Source: Cellvibrionaceae bacterium 1162T.S.0a.05 (GTDB taxonomy: Bacteria > Pseudomonadota > Gammaproteobacteria > Pseudomonadales > Cellvibrionaceae). Taken from it: DNA of 64,000 nucleotides. The stretch is from assembly GCA_000964245.1 (NCBI GenBank), contig LANB01000001.1, forward strand, positions 2,694,392 through 2,758,391, in the 5' to 3' direction. Position 1 is the first letter of the stretch. Each line of letters begins with the position of its first letter. Positions 27,682 to 35,885 of this stretch are shown piece by piece. The notes under the pieces were generated by a model, which was given only the letters and a program-made list of their open reading frames with translations, was not told where the DNA came from and made no database searches. Made by a program: the position numbers and the translations under genes.

Positions 27682-29463
27682 ATGAAACCACAAAGCCTTC
27701 ACAAATGGGATTTAAAACCTGAAATAGAGGGGTTGCTTTACTTTGCTCAGCGACTGGATGAAATGCTTTTTGACTATTCGCTTGATTCCTATAGGCCCCC
27801 GACGCTAACACCGTTTTCGCTATGTGAAGAGGCTCTAAGTTTAATTGATGATATTGAAGCTGAATTTATAGAGTTATCATCTCTCAATCCTATTTTGGAA
27901 GAGCTGAAAAGGTCAATTCAAAGAGACCCGATATCTAAGAGGCTATTAGATATAAGCGTAGAAAAATACATATTAGATAATGATCAATCTCCTCTTTCTT
28001 TGAAAAAAACTAGATTGGAAGTGTTGGCCAGAACATTAGAGACAAGAAGATATTTGCCGGAAGTTTCTGAGTATATCGAGCAGGCTGTAATAAATAATAA
28101 TAAGCGCGATATATCTCACGGAACTGCGATGTTGGTGTCAACTCTGATTAACCTTGGTGTAAGTAAAGCATTTCTGTACCAGAAGAATAAGGAATACTTC
28201 TTTGTTGGTAGTTCGCCATCCATAAACTCATCAGATGCCATTAAAGAATATTTTGAGGTTATCCAGCCCAGAATTCATAATTTCGACGTTTATTTTTTGG
28301 TATCTAAAAATATTGATGTTGTTTCAGAATCAGTCGAGAGATTTCGGATAGAAGTATACGATGATATTCCGGATGAATTGAACGAAGTGTGTAAAAAACA
28401 TAGCTTTCATCCGAATGGCGACGAGGTATTAATTAGAATAGATGGAATTGAAGAGTTTGACTGTTTTTCAGCGAGGGAGGCAGCAGAGCGCCGAATAGAT
28501 AATTTGAATGACTTATTTACGCTATTCTTTCACCGAAATGATCTCTCATGGCGCGAGGATACATTGATAAGTCAGTGTTGCATTGAATCACCAGTTATAG
28601 TTACACGACAAAAGAGTCCAATGCAGAAGGCATACGATCCATCAAAAAAGCATGCCGCAAAACGACTGAATTTTCTTCTAAGAAACCTTGCACTTCGATT
28701 TGGTGACGATACCAGTTACCAGAAATTCTATCGTGTAGTAGATTTGCATGGGATATCTGTAGCAAACGACATTCCAGAAAATCAGCTTCTGAATTTATGG
28801 ATATGTATTGAGACCTTGGTTCCTTCAAAGAGCGGAAGAAACAAAATATCAAATATTTTGACTTCGCTAGATCCATTTATCAAGCATACATATATAGGCA
28901 GGTTGGTAGAAAGAACTTTAACTGATCTAACAATTTGGAATAAATTTGAAACCAGAAAATTACTTCGCAGGGTTCCAGGTACACACGGTAAACGATTGTC
29001 AGTAAAACTATTGCATTTATTGGCACTAAATTCACAAGAGTTTCAAGATCTTCGTTCAGAATTATATTCAAAATTAGATAAATTCCCTCTTCTTAGGAGT
29101 AGGATTTTTAGCTTGTCTGAACAGATTTCGTCGCCTAAAAAAATAAGAAATATAATTGATGACCATGCTGAAAGGGTGCATTGGCAAATTCGAAGGCTAT
29201 ATAGAACGAGAAATTTAATCGTTCATTCTGGGCGAACGCCACCCTATCTAGGTGCGCTTATCGAGAATGGTCACGATTATTTGGATCTTGTCCTAGAGGC
29301 TGTTGTAAATCTGTCATGTGGAACCTATCAGGCCGAGAGTCTGGAGCAAGCATTTGAACTTCAAGTAATACTAGAAATGAAAATGAATACCTTACTCAAG
29401 GGCGAAGGCGTAACACCAAGTATCCTAGAGTCAATGTACCTTCAAAGCTGGATCGGTAATTAA
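27682..29463 (+). CDS. Cassette 2: HEPN-domain protein (Apea-like), candidate defence effector
   Basis: This is a 593-residue, mostly helical protein of low GC. The C-terminal part shows LLNLWICIETLVPSKSGRN and then RTRNLIVHSG. Arg510 and His515 give the R-x4-H motif of HEPN ribonucleases, here in the form typical of Apea-like HEPN domains. The N-terminal 350 residues match nothing I recognise. HEPN proteins of this kind often act in antiphage defence or toxin systems by cutting RNA. A defence role is inferred from the motif and from the SIR2 gene in the next cassette. It fills its cassette almost completely, which is large for an integron cassette. Confidence 0.75.
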   Translation: MKPQSLHKWDLKPEIEGLLYFAQRLDEMLFDYSLDSYRPPTLTPFSLCEEALSLIDDIEAEFIELSSLNPILEELKRSIQRDPISKRLLDISVEKYILDNDQSPLSLKKTRLEVLARTLETRRYLPEVSEYIEQAVINNNKRDISHGTAMLVSTLINLGVSKAFLYQKNKEYFFVGSSPSINSSDAIKEYFEVIQPRIHNFDVYFLVSKNIDVVSESVERFRIEVYDDIPDELNEVCKKHSFHPNGDEVLIRIDGIEEFDCFSAREAAERRIDNLNDLFTLFFHRNDLSWREDTLISQCCIESPVIVTRQKSPMQKAYDPSKKHAAKRLNFLLRNLALRFGDDTSYQKFYRVVDLHGISVANDIPENQLLNLWICIETLVPSKSGRNKISNILTSLDPFIKHTYIGRLVERTLTDLTIWNKFETRKLLRRVPGTHGKRLSVKLLHLLALNSQEFQDLRSELYSKLDKFPLLRSRIFSLSEQISSPKKIRNIIDDHAERVHWQIRRLYRTRNLIVHSGRTPPYLGALIENGHDYLDLVLEAVVNLSCGTYQAESLEQAFELQVILEMKMNTLLKGEGVTPSILESMYLQSWIGN

Positions 29464-29485
29464 GAATGGCGTACGTAATTAAGCC

Positions 29486-29577
29486 CTATAACAAACCGCC
29501 CAAGGCCGCTGCCGCGGCCAGGACCTTCGTTCCGGCGTTTCACGCCTCCACTACGGCCCTTTAGCGGAGCGTTTCAA
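29486..29577 (+). other. attC site 2
   Basis: R'' lies in CCTATAAC ending at 29492, followed by AAACCGCCCAAGGC. The right part is GGCCCTTTAGCGGAGC and the core GTTTCAA from G29571. The stretch AAGCCCTATAAC is complementary at 11 of 12 positions to the start of the same cassette at 27597. Internal GC-rich inverted segments (GGCCGC, GCGGCC) would fold the single strand. Confidence 0.82.
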
Positions 29578-29593
29578 ATCATGGAGAGTGTAA

Positions 29594-30730
29594 GTGTCAT
29601 CTGAGTTAACAGTATCTATAGCGAGTGATCTTTTTAAAAAGATTCTTAAAAGCTCTCTTTCCGAAAAATTTGAAGAGAATCTTTTTATACTTAGAGGGGC
29701 GGAGAAGTCACACAAGCAAAAATTAGAAACTGTTACTAAGTGGTACAGGGATCAAAGACTTGTAATGGTTCTGGGTGCAGGTTCTTCGGTATCTTATGGG
29801 TTGCCGAGTTGGGATACTTTGCTTCAAAAGCTACTTTTGATAACTATAAAATCTGACGACGGAGATAACGAAAATAGTAATGAGAAGGCCGGAGTATTAG
29901 CTAAGACATTTACCAGCATATTTGAACCCAACTCCTTAATTTCCGCTAGATATCTCCACAATTACTTTAAAAAGAAAAACCCAAAATCCAATCTGGCATT
30001 TGAGAGTGCTATTAGAGACGCCTTGTATGCCGGAATAAAGAACGGCGACGACTCCGATTTACTTAAAGAAGTAAGGCAGTTTTGTGTGGCGGCAGGCAAG
30101 AGTCCGAATTTAGACTCGATAATTACTTATAATTATGATGACTTGCTTGAACAGTGTCTTCAAAAGATTGATGTTGACATTCCATTCTCATCTATACATG
30201 CGAGAGGAATGAAGCACGAGCAGCATCAGCTTCCAATATATCATGTTCACGGTTACCTCCCGCAGAAGGGGCAGTTAACCTCCAAAAACAAAGTTGTGTT
30301 AAGTGAAGATGGATACCACCAGCAGTACACTGACGTTTATGGTTGGAGCAATTTAATTCAAATTAATAAGTTCAAAGATCATAATTGCTTGCTAATAGGA
30401 CTGTCTTTTTCAGACCCCAATTTACGTAGATTGCTAGACATCGCTAAGAATGAAAGGGGTGATGATGAGATTCACCATTATTGTTTTAAGAAAAGACACA
30501 GCTCCTCAAATGTAAAATCACAGCTAGAGAAACTTCTGTCGGAGAATGAAGATATATTAGATGAAAAGGCTAAGGCTCAGCTACAGCTAGATGATGTGGT
30601 TAGTGAGTTAATTAAATTAATGGAGAAGTTTGAAGAAAATGACGCCCTATCATTTGGAGTTGGAATCATATGGGTAGATAAGTACGAGGAAATACCAGAA
30701 TCACTGAAAGAGATTAGGGTTGGAGTCTAA
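29594..30730 (+). CDS. Cassette 3: SIR2-like domain protein, candidate NAD-consuming defence effector
   Basis: The start is GTG 29594, preceded by GGAGAGTGTAA, giving 378 residues. The SIR2 Rossmann features are present: MVLGAGSSVSYGLPSW (about 58-73), SIITYNYDDLLEQ (the Asn/Asp NAD-contact region), the His in YHVHGYLP and LLIGLSFSDPNLRRLL. This corresponds to the SIR2-like (SIR2_2) family, several members of which degrade NAD during phage infection. The N-terminal 45 residues are helical and the C-terminus has an acidic helical tail. It has no membrane segment. No partner gene is in the same cassette. Confidence 0.85.
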   Translation: MSSELTVSIASDLFKKILKSSLSEKFEENLFILRGAEKSHKQKLETVTKWYRDQRLVMVLGAGSSVSYGLPSWDTLLQKLLLITIKSDDGDNENSNEKAGVLAKTFTSIFEPNSLISARYLHNYFKKKNPKSNLAFESAIRDALYAGIKNGDDSDLLKEVRQFCVAAGKSPNLDSIITYNYDDLLEQCLQKIDVDIPFSSIHARGMKHEQHQLPIYHVHGYLPQKGQLTSKNKVVLSEDGYHQQYTDVYGWSNLIQINKFKDHNCLLIGLSFSDPNLRRLLDIAKNERGDDEIHHYCFKKRHSSSNVKSQLEKLLSENEDILDEKAKAQLQLDDVVSELIKLMEKFEENDALSFGVGIIWVDKYEEIPESLKEIRVGV

Positions 30731-30735
30731 TTGAT

Positions 30736-30783
30736 TTATAACAAAGCATTGCAGCGGATAAGCCGCTGAATGCGGCGTTATGC
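30736..30783 (+). other. attC site 3 (short)
   Basis: R'' is TTATAAC (30736-30742) and R' is GTTATGC (30777-30783). Between them GCGGATAAGCCGC can form the stem. At 48 nt it is shorter than usual sites. R'' with its flank (GATTTATAAC) matches the complement of the cassette start GTTTCAAATC at 8 of 10 positions, which supports the assignment. Confidence 0.72.
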
Positions 30784-30800
30784 GTACTAGAGATTGAAGC

Positions 30801-31217
30801 ATGGCCAAGGTAAATTTCGATGAGTTAGAAGAAGAGCTAGGAATAGTAATTCCAAATATATATCGTATGTTTATTTGCGCGGTTAATTTCAAGGGGCTGA
30901 ATCTGGAAAAATACGGAATTTATCACAACACCAAAGAAGTTCTAAAGGGCAATGAAAAAATGAGGGAAGCATTATCAAAGGAAAATCCCGGTTGGAAAAA
31001 GCACTATTTTGATTTTGGTGTTAGCGACGGTTGTGGTAATTACTTTTTCCTCATAGCAACAAAAGAAAATGATGATGTTGTTAAATTATGGGCCCACGAT
31101 CCTCCGGGTATAGAGGATGTCAGTTCTGGTACGATGTTTTTTAAAAGAGTAATTTCCGAACTGGAAGCTGGGTTTAAAGGACCCAATCAATATTGCTTTA
31201 TAGGTACCAATAACTAG
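30801..31217 (+). CDS. Cassette 4: SMI1/KNR4 (SUKH) family protein
   Basis: The 138-residue protein has the SUKH pattern: an N-terminal FDELEEELGIVIPNIYRMFI (helix then 'lP..y..f'), then FDFGVSDGCGNYFFLIAT and VKLWAHDPP, ending with a helix. SUKH proteins in bacteria mostly serve as immunity proteins for contact-dependent or polymorphic toxins. No toxin gene is adjacent, so a role as stand-alone immunity or an unrelated binding function are both open. The gene fills one cassette, 18 nt from the cassette start. Confidence 0.82.
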   Translation: MAKVNFDELEEELGIVIPNIYRMFICAVNFKGLNLEKYGIYHNTKEVLKGNEKMREALSKENPGWKKHYFDFGVSDGCGNYFFLIATKENDDVVKLWAHDPPGIEDVSSGTMFFKRVISELEAGFKGPNQYCFIGTNN

Positions 31218-31227
31218 TGGCAGGTAC

Positions 31228-31317
31228 GCATAACAAGGCAGGGTATTATATGCCGCGAAAAACGTGGCACGGACTCGCTACGCATTGTTTCGCTCGACCT
31301 TACTTGCGGCGTTAAGT
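31228..31317 (+). other. attC site 4
   Basis: R'' is GCATAAC (31228-31234) and R' is GTTAAGT (31311-31317). Inner segments (GGCAGGG, CTTACTTGCGGC) match attC layout. TACGCATAAC is exactly complementary to the start of its own cassette, GTTATGCGTA at 30777. The start codon of the next gene lies inside or next to its R' box. Confidence 0.82.
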
Positions 31318-32065
31318 GGTGAAGTATTTTTACTATTTAATATTCTTGGTGGCTACGAACCTTAGTGCTGAAGAATCGCCTTTAAACATGATCCAAAGCT
31401 TATCTTTGGTAGAGACCGAAATTGAAGGAGATTATAAAAATTGGGAAGCGGGATTTCGGTCGTTCTATATTTACAAGGACGAAAATAACCGTATTGAAAT
31501 TAAAGAGCCACCTCTTAAGCACAAAAGTAAGTTCTCTCCGCATATGAGCTGCGACGAAATTCATTACAATGGGACAGATAACGGTGAGTGGGGCGGGGAA
31601 TTGACTGCTCAGGATAAAAGTGGGAAAAAAAGAGTTGTTGTAAAGGGCAATATATATCATTTGGTAAATTGGTATGGAACTCTCTATATATTTGTTGGTT
31701 CTCAACATATGAGAAGTGGCGAAGCGGTATATAGTCTTGCTGCATGCAATACTATGAAAGAAGATGCTGAGCTCGTAACACTGTTACCTGATACACCAGT
31801 AGACATTGAGTTGGAAGAAAGGCAAGATTTGGCGCAGTTTTTCATATTCGGAAACGAAATGATTTTGCACTTAACACCGGAGTTTGGGTTCATGGAGGTT
31901 TATATTTACAACCCTTGGAAAGGTTTACGTCCAACCTCCACTGTTAGAGTTGGAGAAACCGAATTCTTGGTTGGTCTACAAAGTGGAATTGCCATAGTAA
32001 ATCTAAGAAATCAAAAAGGTAATGAAGTAAAAGTGTTCGTTCCTCATGACAAAGCTACGAGATAA
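31316..32065 (+). CDS. Cassette 5, gene a: exported protein of unknown function
   Basis: The 249-residue product starts at GTG 31316 or GTG 31319. It has a signal peptide (KYFYYLIFLVATNLSAEE, cleavage near residue 18). The body is beta-rich, with WEAGFRSFYIYKDENNRIEI and WYGTLYIFVGSQHM, and no recognised motif. Both candidate starts lie on the R' box of attC 4, so the ribosome-binding region belongs to the attC of the preceding cassette. It is followed after 65 nt by a second exported gene in the same cassette. I do not recognise the family. Confidence 0.7.
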   Translation: MVKYFYYLIFLVATNLSAEESPLNMIQSLSLVETEIEGDYKNWEAGFRSFYIYKDENNRIEIKEPPLKHKSKFSPHMSCDEIHYNGTDNGEWGGELTAQDKSGKKRVVVKGNIYHLVNWYGTLYIFVGSQHMRSGEAVYSLAACNTMKEDAELVTLLPDTPVDIELEERQDLAQFFIFGNEMILHLTPEFGFMEVYIYNPWKGLRPTSTVRVGETEFLVGLQSGIAIVNLRNQKGNEVKVFVPHDKATR

Positions 32066-32130
32066 TAAGTTTGTCAAAAGGGTGCTCCTTACGTCGCACT
32101 TTTTACAAAAGCGCTATACATGTGATTATC

Positions 32131-32817
32131 ATGAAAAAAATAACTATATTTTTGCTAATTATTTGTACTTCAATTTGTTATGCCCAAGCCCCTGGAGTCA
32201 ATCAGTTATTTGAGCAGCAAAAAACAGAGGCCTTGAACTTCAATTCAAATGTAACAGATAAGGAAATCATCGAGTTTTTGGAGTTTCAATACCAAATTGA
32301 TTCTCGAATGTTGAAACAGCTGAAAGAATTGATGGGGAATCCAGATGAACTCAAAGAGTTCCTCTCGAACTATCGAAGGTCCTACAACGAAGTGGGCATG
32401 AAGCTACCTACCTTGAAAGGGATGTCTGAACAAGAGCGTGCTGAGCTTGTGGAAATCTTTGAATTCAAAAAGAGGGAATATTACGAAGCAATAGAAGCTG
32501 AAGAAAGACTGGATAATCTTACTAAGGCTGATAAAACTATTGTATTAAAAGCCGGGATAGATCTAATTAATAAATATGAATCTTTGATGGGCGATTCAAA
32601 GGAATCTACGGTGAAAATTACTGACAACTTTCCTGAAAGCCTTTCCTTCCTAAAGTTAAGCCTGATCTATCTATCTGACATTAGCTGTAGTATGTACCTG
32701 CAAAAAGGCATAGGAAAAGGGATTGGGTATACCGTCTTAAAAGAAAATGGCCAGTGGAAGTTGCAATCATTTAATGAATACAAGTCATGGGAACGTAAAG
32801 AAGAAAATCTTCAATGA
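32131..32817 (+). CDS. Cassette 5, gene b: exported helical protein of unknown function
   Basis: ATG 32131 is chosen because it gives a standard signal peptide (MKKITIFLLIICTSICYAQ) and 228 residues; the frame is open further upstream without a good start. The mature part is helical and charged (residues about 25-160), and the last 50 residues look like a small beta domain. No catalytic motif is visible. The 65-nt gap before it holds an imperfect hairpin (AAAAGGGTGC with GCACTTTTT) but no clear attC, so this gene and gene a seem to share one cassette. Confidence 0.72.
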   Translation: MKKITIFLLIICTSICYAQAPGVNQLFEQQKTEALNFNSNVTDKEIIEFLEFQYQIDSRMLKQLKELMGNPDELKEFLSNYRRSYNEVGMKLPTLKGMSEQERAELVEIFEFKKREYYEAIEAEERLDNLTKADKTIVLKAGIDLINKYESLMGDSKESTVKITDNFPESLSFLKLSLIYLSDISCSMYLQKGIGKGIGYTVLKENGQWKLQSFNEYKSWERKEENLQ

Positions 32818-32818
32818 C

Positions 32819-32857
32819 GCTTAACTTCAAGCTGGAGTGCCCAACAAAAAGTTGTCA
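32819..32857 (+). other. Degenerate or truncated attC at the right end of the array
   Basis: GCTTAAC (32819-32825) follows the stop codon, as an R'' box would, and CTTAAC is complementary to the GTTAAG that starts cassette 5 at 31311. The right half is not clear; GTTGTCA near 32851 could be a decayed R' box. The array ends here and native sequence follows. Confidence 0.45.
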
Positions 32858-32926
32858 CAGAAAGTCTGCACATGGATTAAATTTCTTTATAGCTTAGTCT
32901 TATGTGAAAATTTGGCTTTTGATGTT

Positions 32927-33754
32927 CTAAAATACGTAAATAACACCCACTCCCACTTCGGCTTCATAGTCGCTACGCGCAATAGGGCTATCCTGAATAT
33001 TACTGCCATAACGCTCATACACCGCCTCACCGAAAACCTGCCAGTTCTTATTTAGATATTGGCGGTAGTTGTAATTGAAGCCAAGCGAGCGAAAGCCCGC
33101 ACTCAAATTGGTCTCATCCAATCCCGATGCAGCGGATTGCTCGGCATCGATACCAAAATCTTTATTAGCGTAATCGCTATCGTGGAATACCGCAGCGATG
33201 GCAATTTCGTGACCGGTTCCGTCGGTCTGATTACCGAAGCGGCGCCCCACAGCCAAAAGTCCAAGACTACCGTTTTCGCCACTTACTAGTCGGCTATCCA
33301 GCCAATAACGCCACTCGGCATCAAAAGCACGACGCAATTGCAGCACGAATTCAATACCTTCTTCGCCTTCGCCCAAGCCATTCAGGTGGCCGTCATCAGA
33401 ATCACTTTCTTCGCGGCCTTCATCAAAACCCACTGCGACATCGAATAGCCAGCTACCGAAACGAAGGCCGCGCCAGCCTAGCGCCTCGCCCGCCCAGTAG
33501 AACATATTCTCGCCTTTACGCCATTGCACCGCACCTGCGGGGTCGGCCTCAAAGCCGAATTCATCCGACCCTTCGTACGCAGACTCGTATTCGACACCCA
33601 GGCCCAATCCGAATGCCCAACCATCTTGCCCTCTACTGAAGTCCTCGATAGACGGTAATGGCACCAACGCTGTGGAGCTGTCTTGCGCAATTGCGGTATG
33701 GATGAAGGAAGCTTGCATGAGCATGACCAACAAGATCGCGATGATGTTTTTCAT
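32927..33754 (-). CDS. MipA/OmpV-family outer-membrane protein
   Basis: The 275-residue protein has a signal peptide (ending HTAIAQ), then GWAFGLGLGVEYESAYEGSD, the usual start of the MipA/OmpV barrel. It continues in alternating strands to a C-terminal aromatic strand (VGVGVIYVF), as expected for outer-membrane insertion. Known family members scaffold murein-synthesis complexes (MipA) or are major porin-like proteins (OmpV). Here the exact role is unknown. The gene marks the return to native sequence to the right of the cassette array. Confidence 0.85.
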   Translation of the reverse strand: MKNIIAILLVMLMQASFIHTAIAQDSSTALVPLPSIEDFSRGQDGWAFGLGLGVEYESAYEGSDEFGFEADPAGAVQWRKGENMFYWAGEALGWRGLRFGSWLFDVAVGFDEGREESDSDDGHLNGLGEGEEGIEFVLQLRRAFDAEWRYWLDSRLVSGENGSLGLLAVGRRFGNQTDGTGHEIAIAAVFHDSDYANKDFGIDAEQSAASGLDETNLSAGFRSLGFNYNYRQYLNKNWQVFGEAVYERYGSNIQDSPIARSDYEAEVGVGVIYVF

Positions 33755-33911
33755 TTGATTGCCGCACCTTAAGTGTTAAGGCAGAATGTTGCCTTGGTGT
33801 ATGTAGATATAAGGTAGAAATACGTAGATACTTTGGAAATGGATCACTTGGTATTATTTACTTTCAGGATTCAGGTAAAAGGTTAGCCATCATCAAATAA
33901 AAGGACGATGC

Positions 33912-34682
33912 ATGAAGGACTTAAAAAAAGAATATTGGCAAAAGGTTTTAATACTATCCGTATTGGGCTTTATCGGTGTTTTGTCTGCACTGCCGCTGAT
34001 TCCAAAATTAATCCAAATATCCGGCCAGGAAGTGCCTATTCCTATGCCGGTCTTGTATGTTGTTTCGACTATTCAGTCTTCGGTGTTAGTTTTGGGGATG
34101 GTTTTCCTGGGGGCATGGGCCTCATCAAAGGTTCACCTTAAAACGCCATTGATTGATTCCTATCTGGGCCGCTCCCTGGGTGAATTTAATTTCAGGAACA
34201 TATTGGTTCCCGCATTTATCGGTGGGCTGCTGGGTGGCTTACTTATTATGGCGTGTTATCGCCTGTTTTTGCCTGCTTTACCCAGTGAGTTTATAGCGAA
34301 CGCTGAGGTATTAAATCCCCCGGTTTATACCAAACTACTTTACGGGGGTATTACAGAAGAAATTCTGATTCGTTTTGGCTTAATGTCGTTTTTTTCCTGG
34401 GCGATGTATCGAATAACACAAAAAGATGGCACGGCGGTTCGTACTCATAACTATGTCGTAGCCATTTTAATCTCATCGCTGATATTCGGTATCGGTCATT
34501 TGCCCGCCGCGAGCCTTGTATCTCCGGTTGTTACAAGCTCTCTGCTTGTTTATATAATCCTGGGGAATAGTATATTTGGTCTTGTCGCGGGGTTTTTGTT
34601 CTGGAAACGAGGATTGGAAGCCGCCATAGTTGCACATATGGTTGCTCATCTGGTTGTGATTCTTGGAGAAAAGATTACTTAA
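33912..34682 (+). CDS. CPBP-family intramembrane metalloprotease
   Basis: This 256-residue protein has about seven membrane helices. The CPBP (CaaX protease and bacteriocin-processing) motifs are visible: ITEEILIRFG (the EExxxR motif), FGIGHLP (the FxxxH motif) and AHMVAH with a third His. In the family these residues bind zinc and cleave within or near the membrane. Bacterial members process bacteriocins or remain uncharacterised. ATG 33912 follows AAAGGACGATGC. A neighbouring small membrane gene lies 117 bp downstream. Confidence 0.88.
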   Translation: MKDLKKEYWQKVLILSVLGFIGVLSALPLIPKLIQISGQEVPIPMPVLYVVSTIQSSVLVLGMVFLGAWASSKVHLKTPLIDSYLGRSLGEFNFRNILVPAFIGGLLGGLLIMACYRLFLPALPSEFIANAEVLNPPVYTKLLYGGITEEILIRFGLMSFFSWAMYRITQKDGTAVRTHNYVVAILISSLIFGIGHLPAASLVSPVVTSSLLVYIILGNSIFGLVAGFLFWKRGLEAAIVAHMVAHLVVILGEKIT

Positions 34683-34799
34683 CATGCTTGTTGTGAGGCC
34701 GAATGTCATTAATGGGTGGCTTTGACAAGTAACTTAAAAATTAATAAACAAAAAATGTCTGTAAGGCAATGTTGCCTTTGGTATCTATGAGAATAAACT

Positions 34800-35195
34800 A
34801 TGAATGATGAGAAAAACAACGTATACGATGCGCCAATTGCAGATTTAGAAAGGCGTAAGCCAGATGGCGATGCCAAAATATTATCCATGGCAAAGGGGCA
34901 GAAGCTATTGATTTACGGCATAGTTTGTTATTTCCTGATTATACCGGCAAGAGCACTATTTTTACCTTTGGCTGGCTTAATCATGTTGGCAATGGTTGTA
35001 TTTTCAATTTGGGGTGTAATCAAAATACTAAAAGGTATGGAAACGCTATTGTTTATAAAAATCACAATTTTTATACTGCTTTTTATACCGTTAGTAAATT
35101 TAATTGTGATGTTGCTCTTGAACAGAGAAGTAACAAAGCGGCTTGAATATGCCGGTTACGATGTTGGTTTTTTAGGTGTGAAAAATCAAGGTTAA
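34800..35195 (+). CDS. Small membrane protein of unknown function
   Basis: This 131-residue protein has a polar N-terminus of about 30 residues (NNVYDAPIADLERRK) and three hydrophobic segments between about 35 and 105. It ends in a short cytoplasmic tail. No motif is recognised. It may share a transcript with the CPBP protease upstream, but the gap of 117 bp leaves this open. Confidence 0.6.
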   Translation: MNDEKNNVYDAPIADLERRKPDGDAKILSMAKGQKLLIYGIVCYFLIIPARALFLPLAGLIMLAMVVFSIWGVIKILKGMETLLFIKITIFILLFIPLVNLIVMLLLNREVTKRLEYAGYDVGFLGVKNQG

Positions 35196-35371
35196 TGAGA
35201 AATAAAATATTTTGAAAGTAAATTAACCTGGTGCATTCTGTTTTAGTTGCCAAATAGTTAATTAAGTGATTGACCTCGCGATTCCAGATGTCTCGGTTTT
35301 TAGTTTTTTACCGTGAGTCGAGCCGGGTGTCGGTTTGTATTTTTGCTAAATAAAGGGGGAGGGAAACTGCT

Positions 35372-35806
35372 TTGTATAAAGGAAGTTGTTTGTGTGGGAA
35401 TATAACGTATAGCATCACTGAGGAGCTGGGAGAGTTCGGTTTTTGCCATTGCAAAAGCTGCCGCAAAGCGAGTGGATCTGCACACGCAGCGAATATTGGC
35501 GTTGAGGAGCAGAACTTCCATTTAAGTGACCCGCAGGGACGTTTGACGGAATATCAATCCTCTCCGGGAAAAATTCGTGCATTTTGCGGGCGGTGTGGCA
35601 GTCCCCTTTATGCCTATTTAACAAAATCTGAAAATATTGTTCGCGTACGTTTGGGGAGTCTGGACACTGATTTTGATACCTTGCCTTCAGCCCATACCTT
35701 TGTAAGCCACAAAGCGCATTGGGAGCCTATTGAAGGAACTTTACCGCAATTTCCGGAGTGGGCGCCGCGAGCGGTTTTGGTCCAAAAAGGGTCTAAACAG
35801 CCCTAA
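35372..35806 (+). CDS. GFA-domain protein (CENP-V/glutathione-dependent formaldehyde-activating type)
   Basis: The start is TTG 35372 after GGGGGAGGG, giving 144 residues. The zinc-binding Cys motifs of the GFA family are all present: GSCLCGNITY, FCHCKSCRK and AFCGRCGSPLY. The founding member was proposed to aid formation of S-hydroxymethylglutathione, but most relatives have no known activity. The gene is followed by a separately started MDR oxidoreductase gene. Confidence 0.88.
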   Translation: MYKGSCLCGNITYSITEELGEFGFCHCKSCRKASGSAHAANIGVEEQNFHLSDPQGRLTEYQSSPGKIRAFCGRCGSPLYAYLTKSENIVRVRLGSLDTDFDTLPSAHTFVSHKAHWEPIEGTLPQFPEWAPRAVLVQKGSKQP

Positions 35807-35885
35807 AGATTCGTGGAGGCTGATCATACACTTCTGGTAGCCCGTGCATCACTCCTGAAGAATCTCAACCATAAGGAGCGCAAGT

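Larger units (their letters stand above)
27182..32857 (+). mobile_element. Integron cassette array without integrase (CALIN), about 5 cassettes
   Basis: Five gene cassettes lie in one orientation, with attC sites ending at 27603, 29577, 30783 and 31317 and a degenerate site near 32819. The deciding evidence is that the first bases of each cassette are complementary to the R'' box of its own attC: GTTATAGGGC with GCCCTATAAC, GTTATGCGTAC with GTACGCATAAC, GTTATGCT with AGCATAAC, and GTTTCAAATC with GATTTATAAC (8 of 10). The array is clearly AT-rich compared with its flanks. Both ends lie inside the window and no tyrosine recombinase is present, so it is an orphan array. CALIN is the established term for such clusters. 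Confidence 0.8.

Noticed and set aside
32066-32130. Possible extra attC between the two genes of cassette 5
   Set aside because: It has a hairpin but no RYYYAAC/GTTRRRY pair, and no complementary cassette start is seen; kept only as a possible decayed site.
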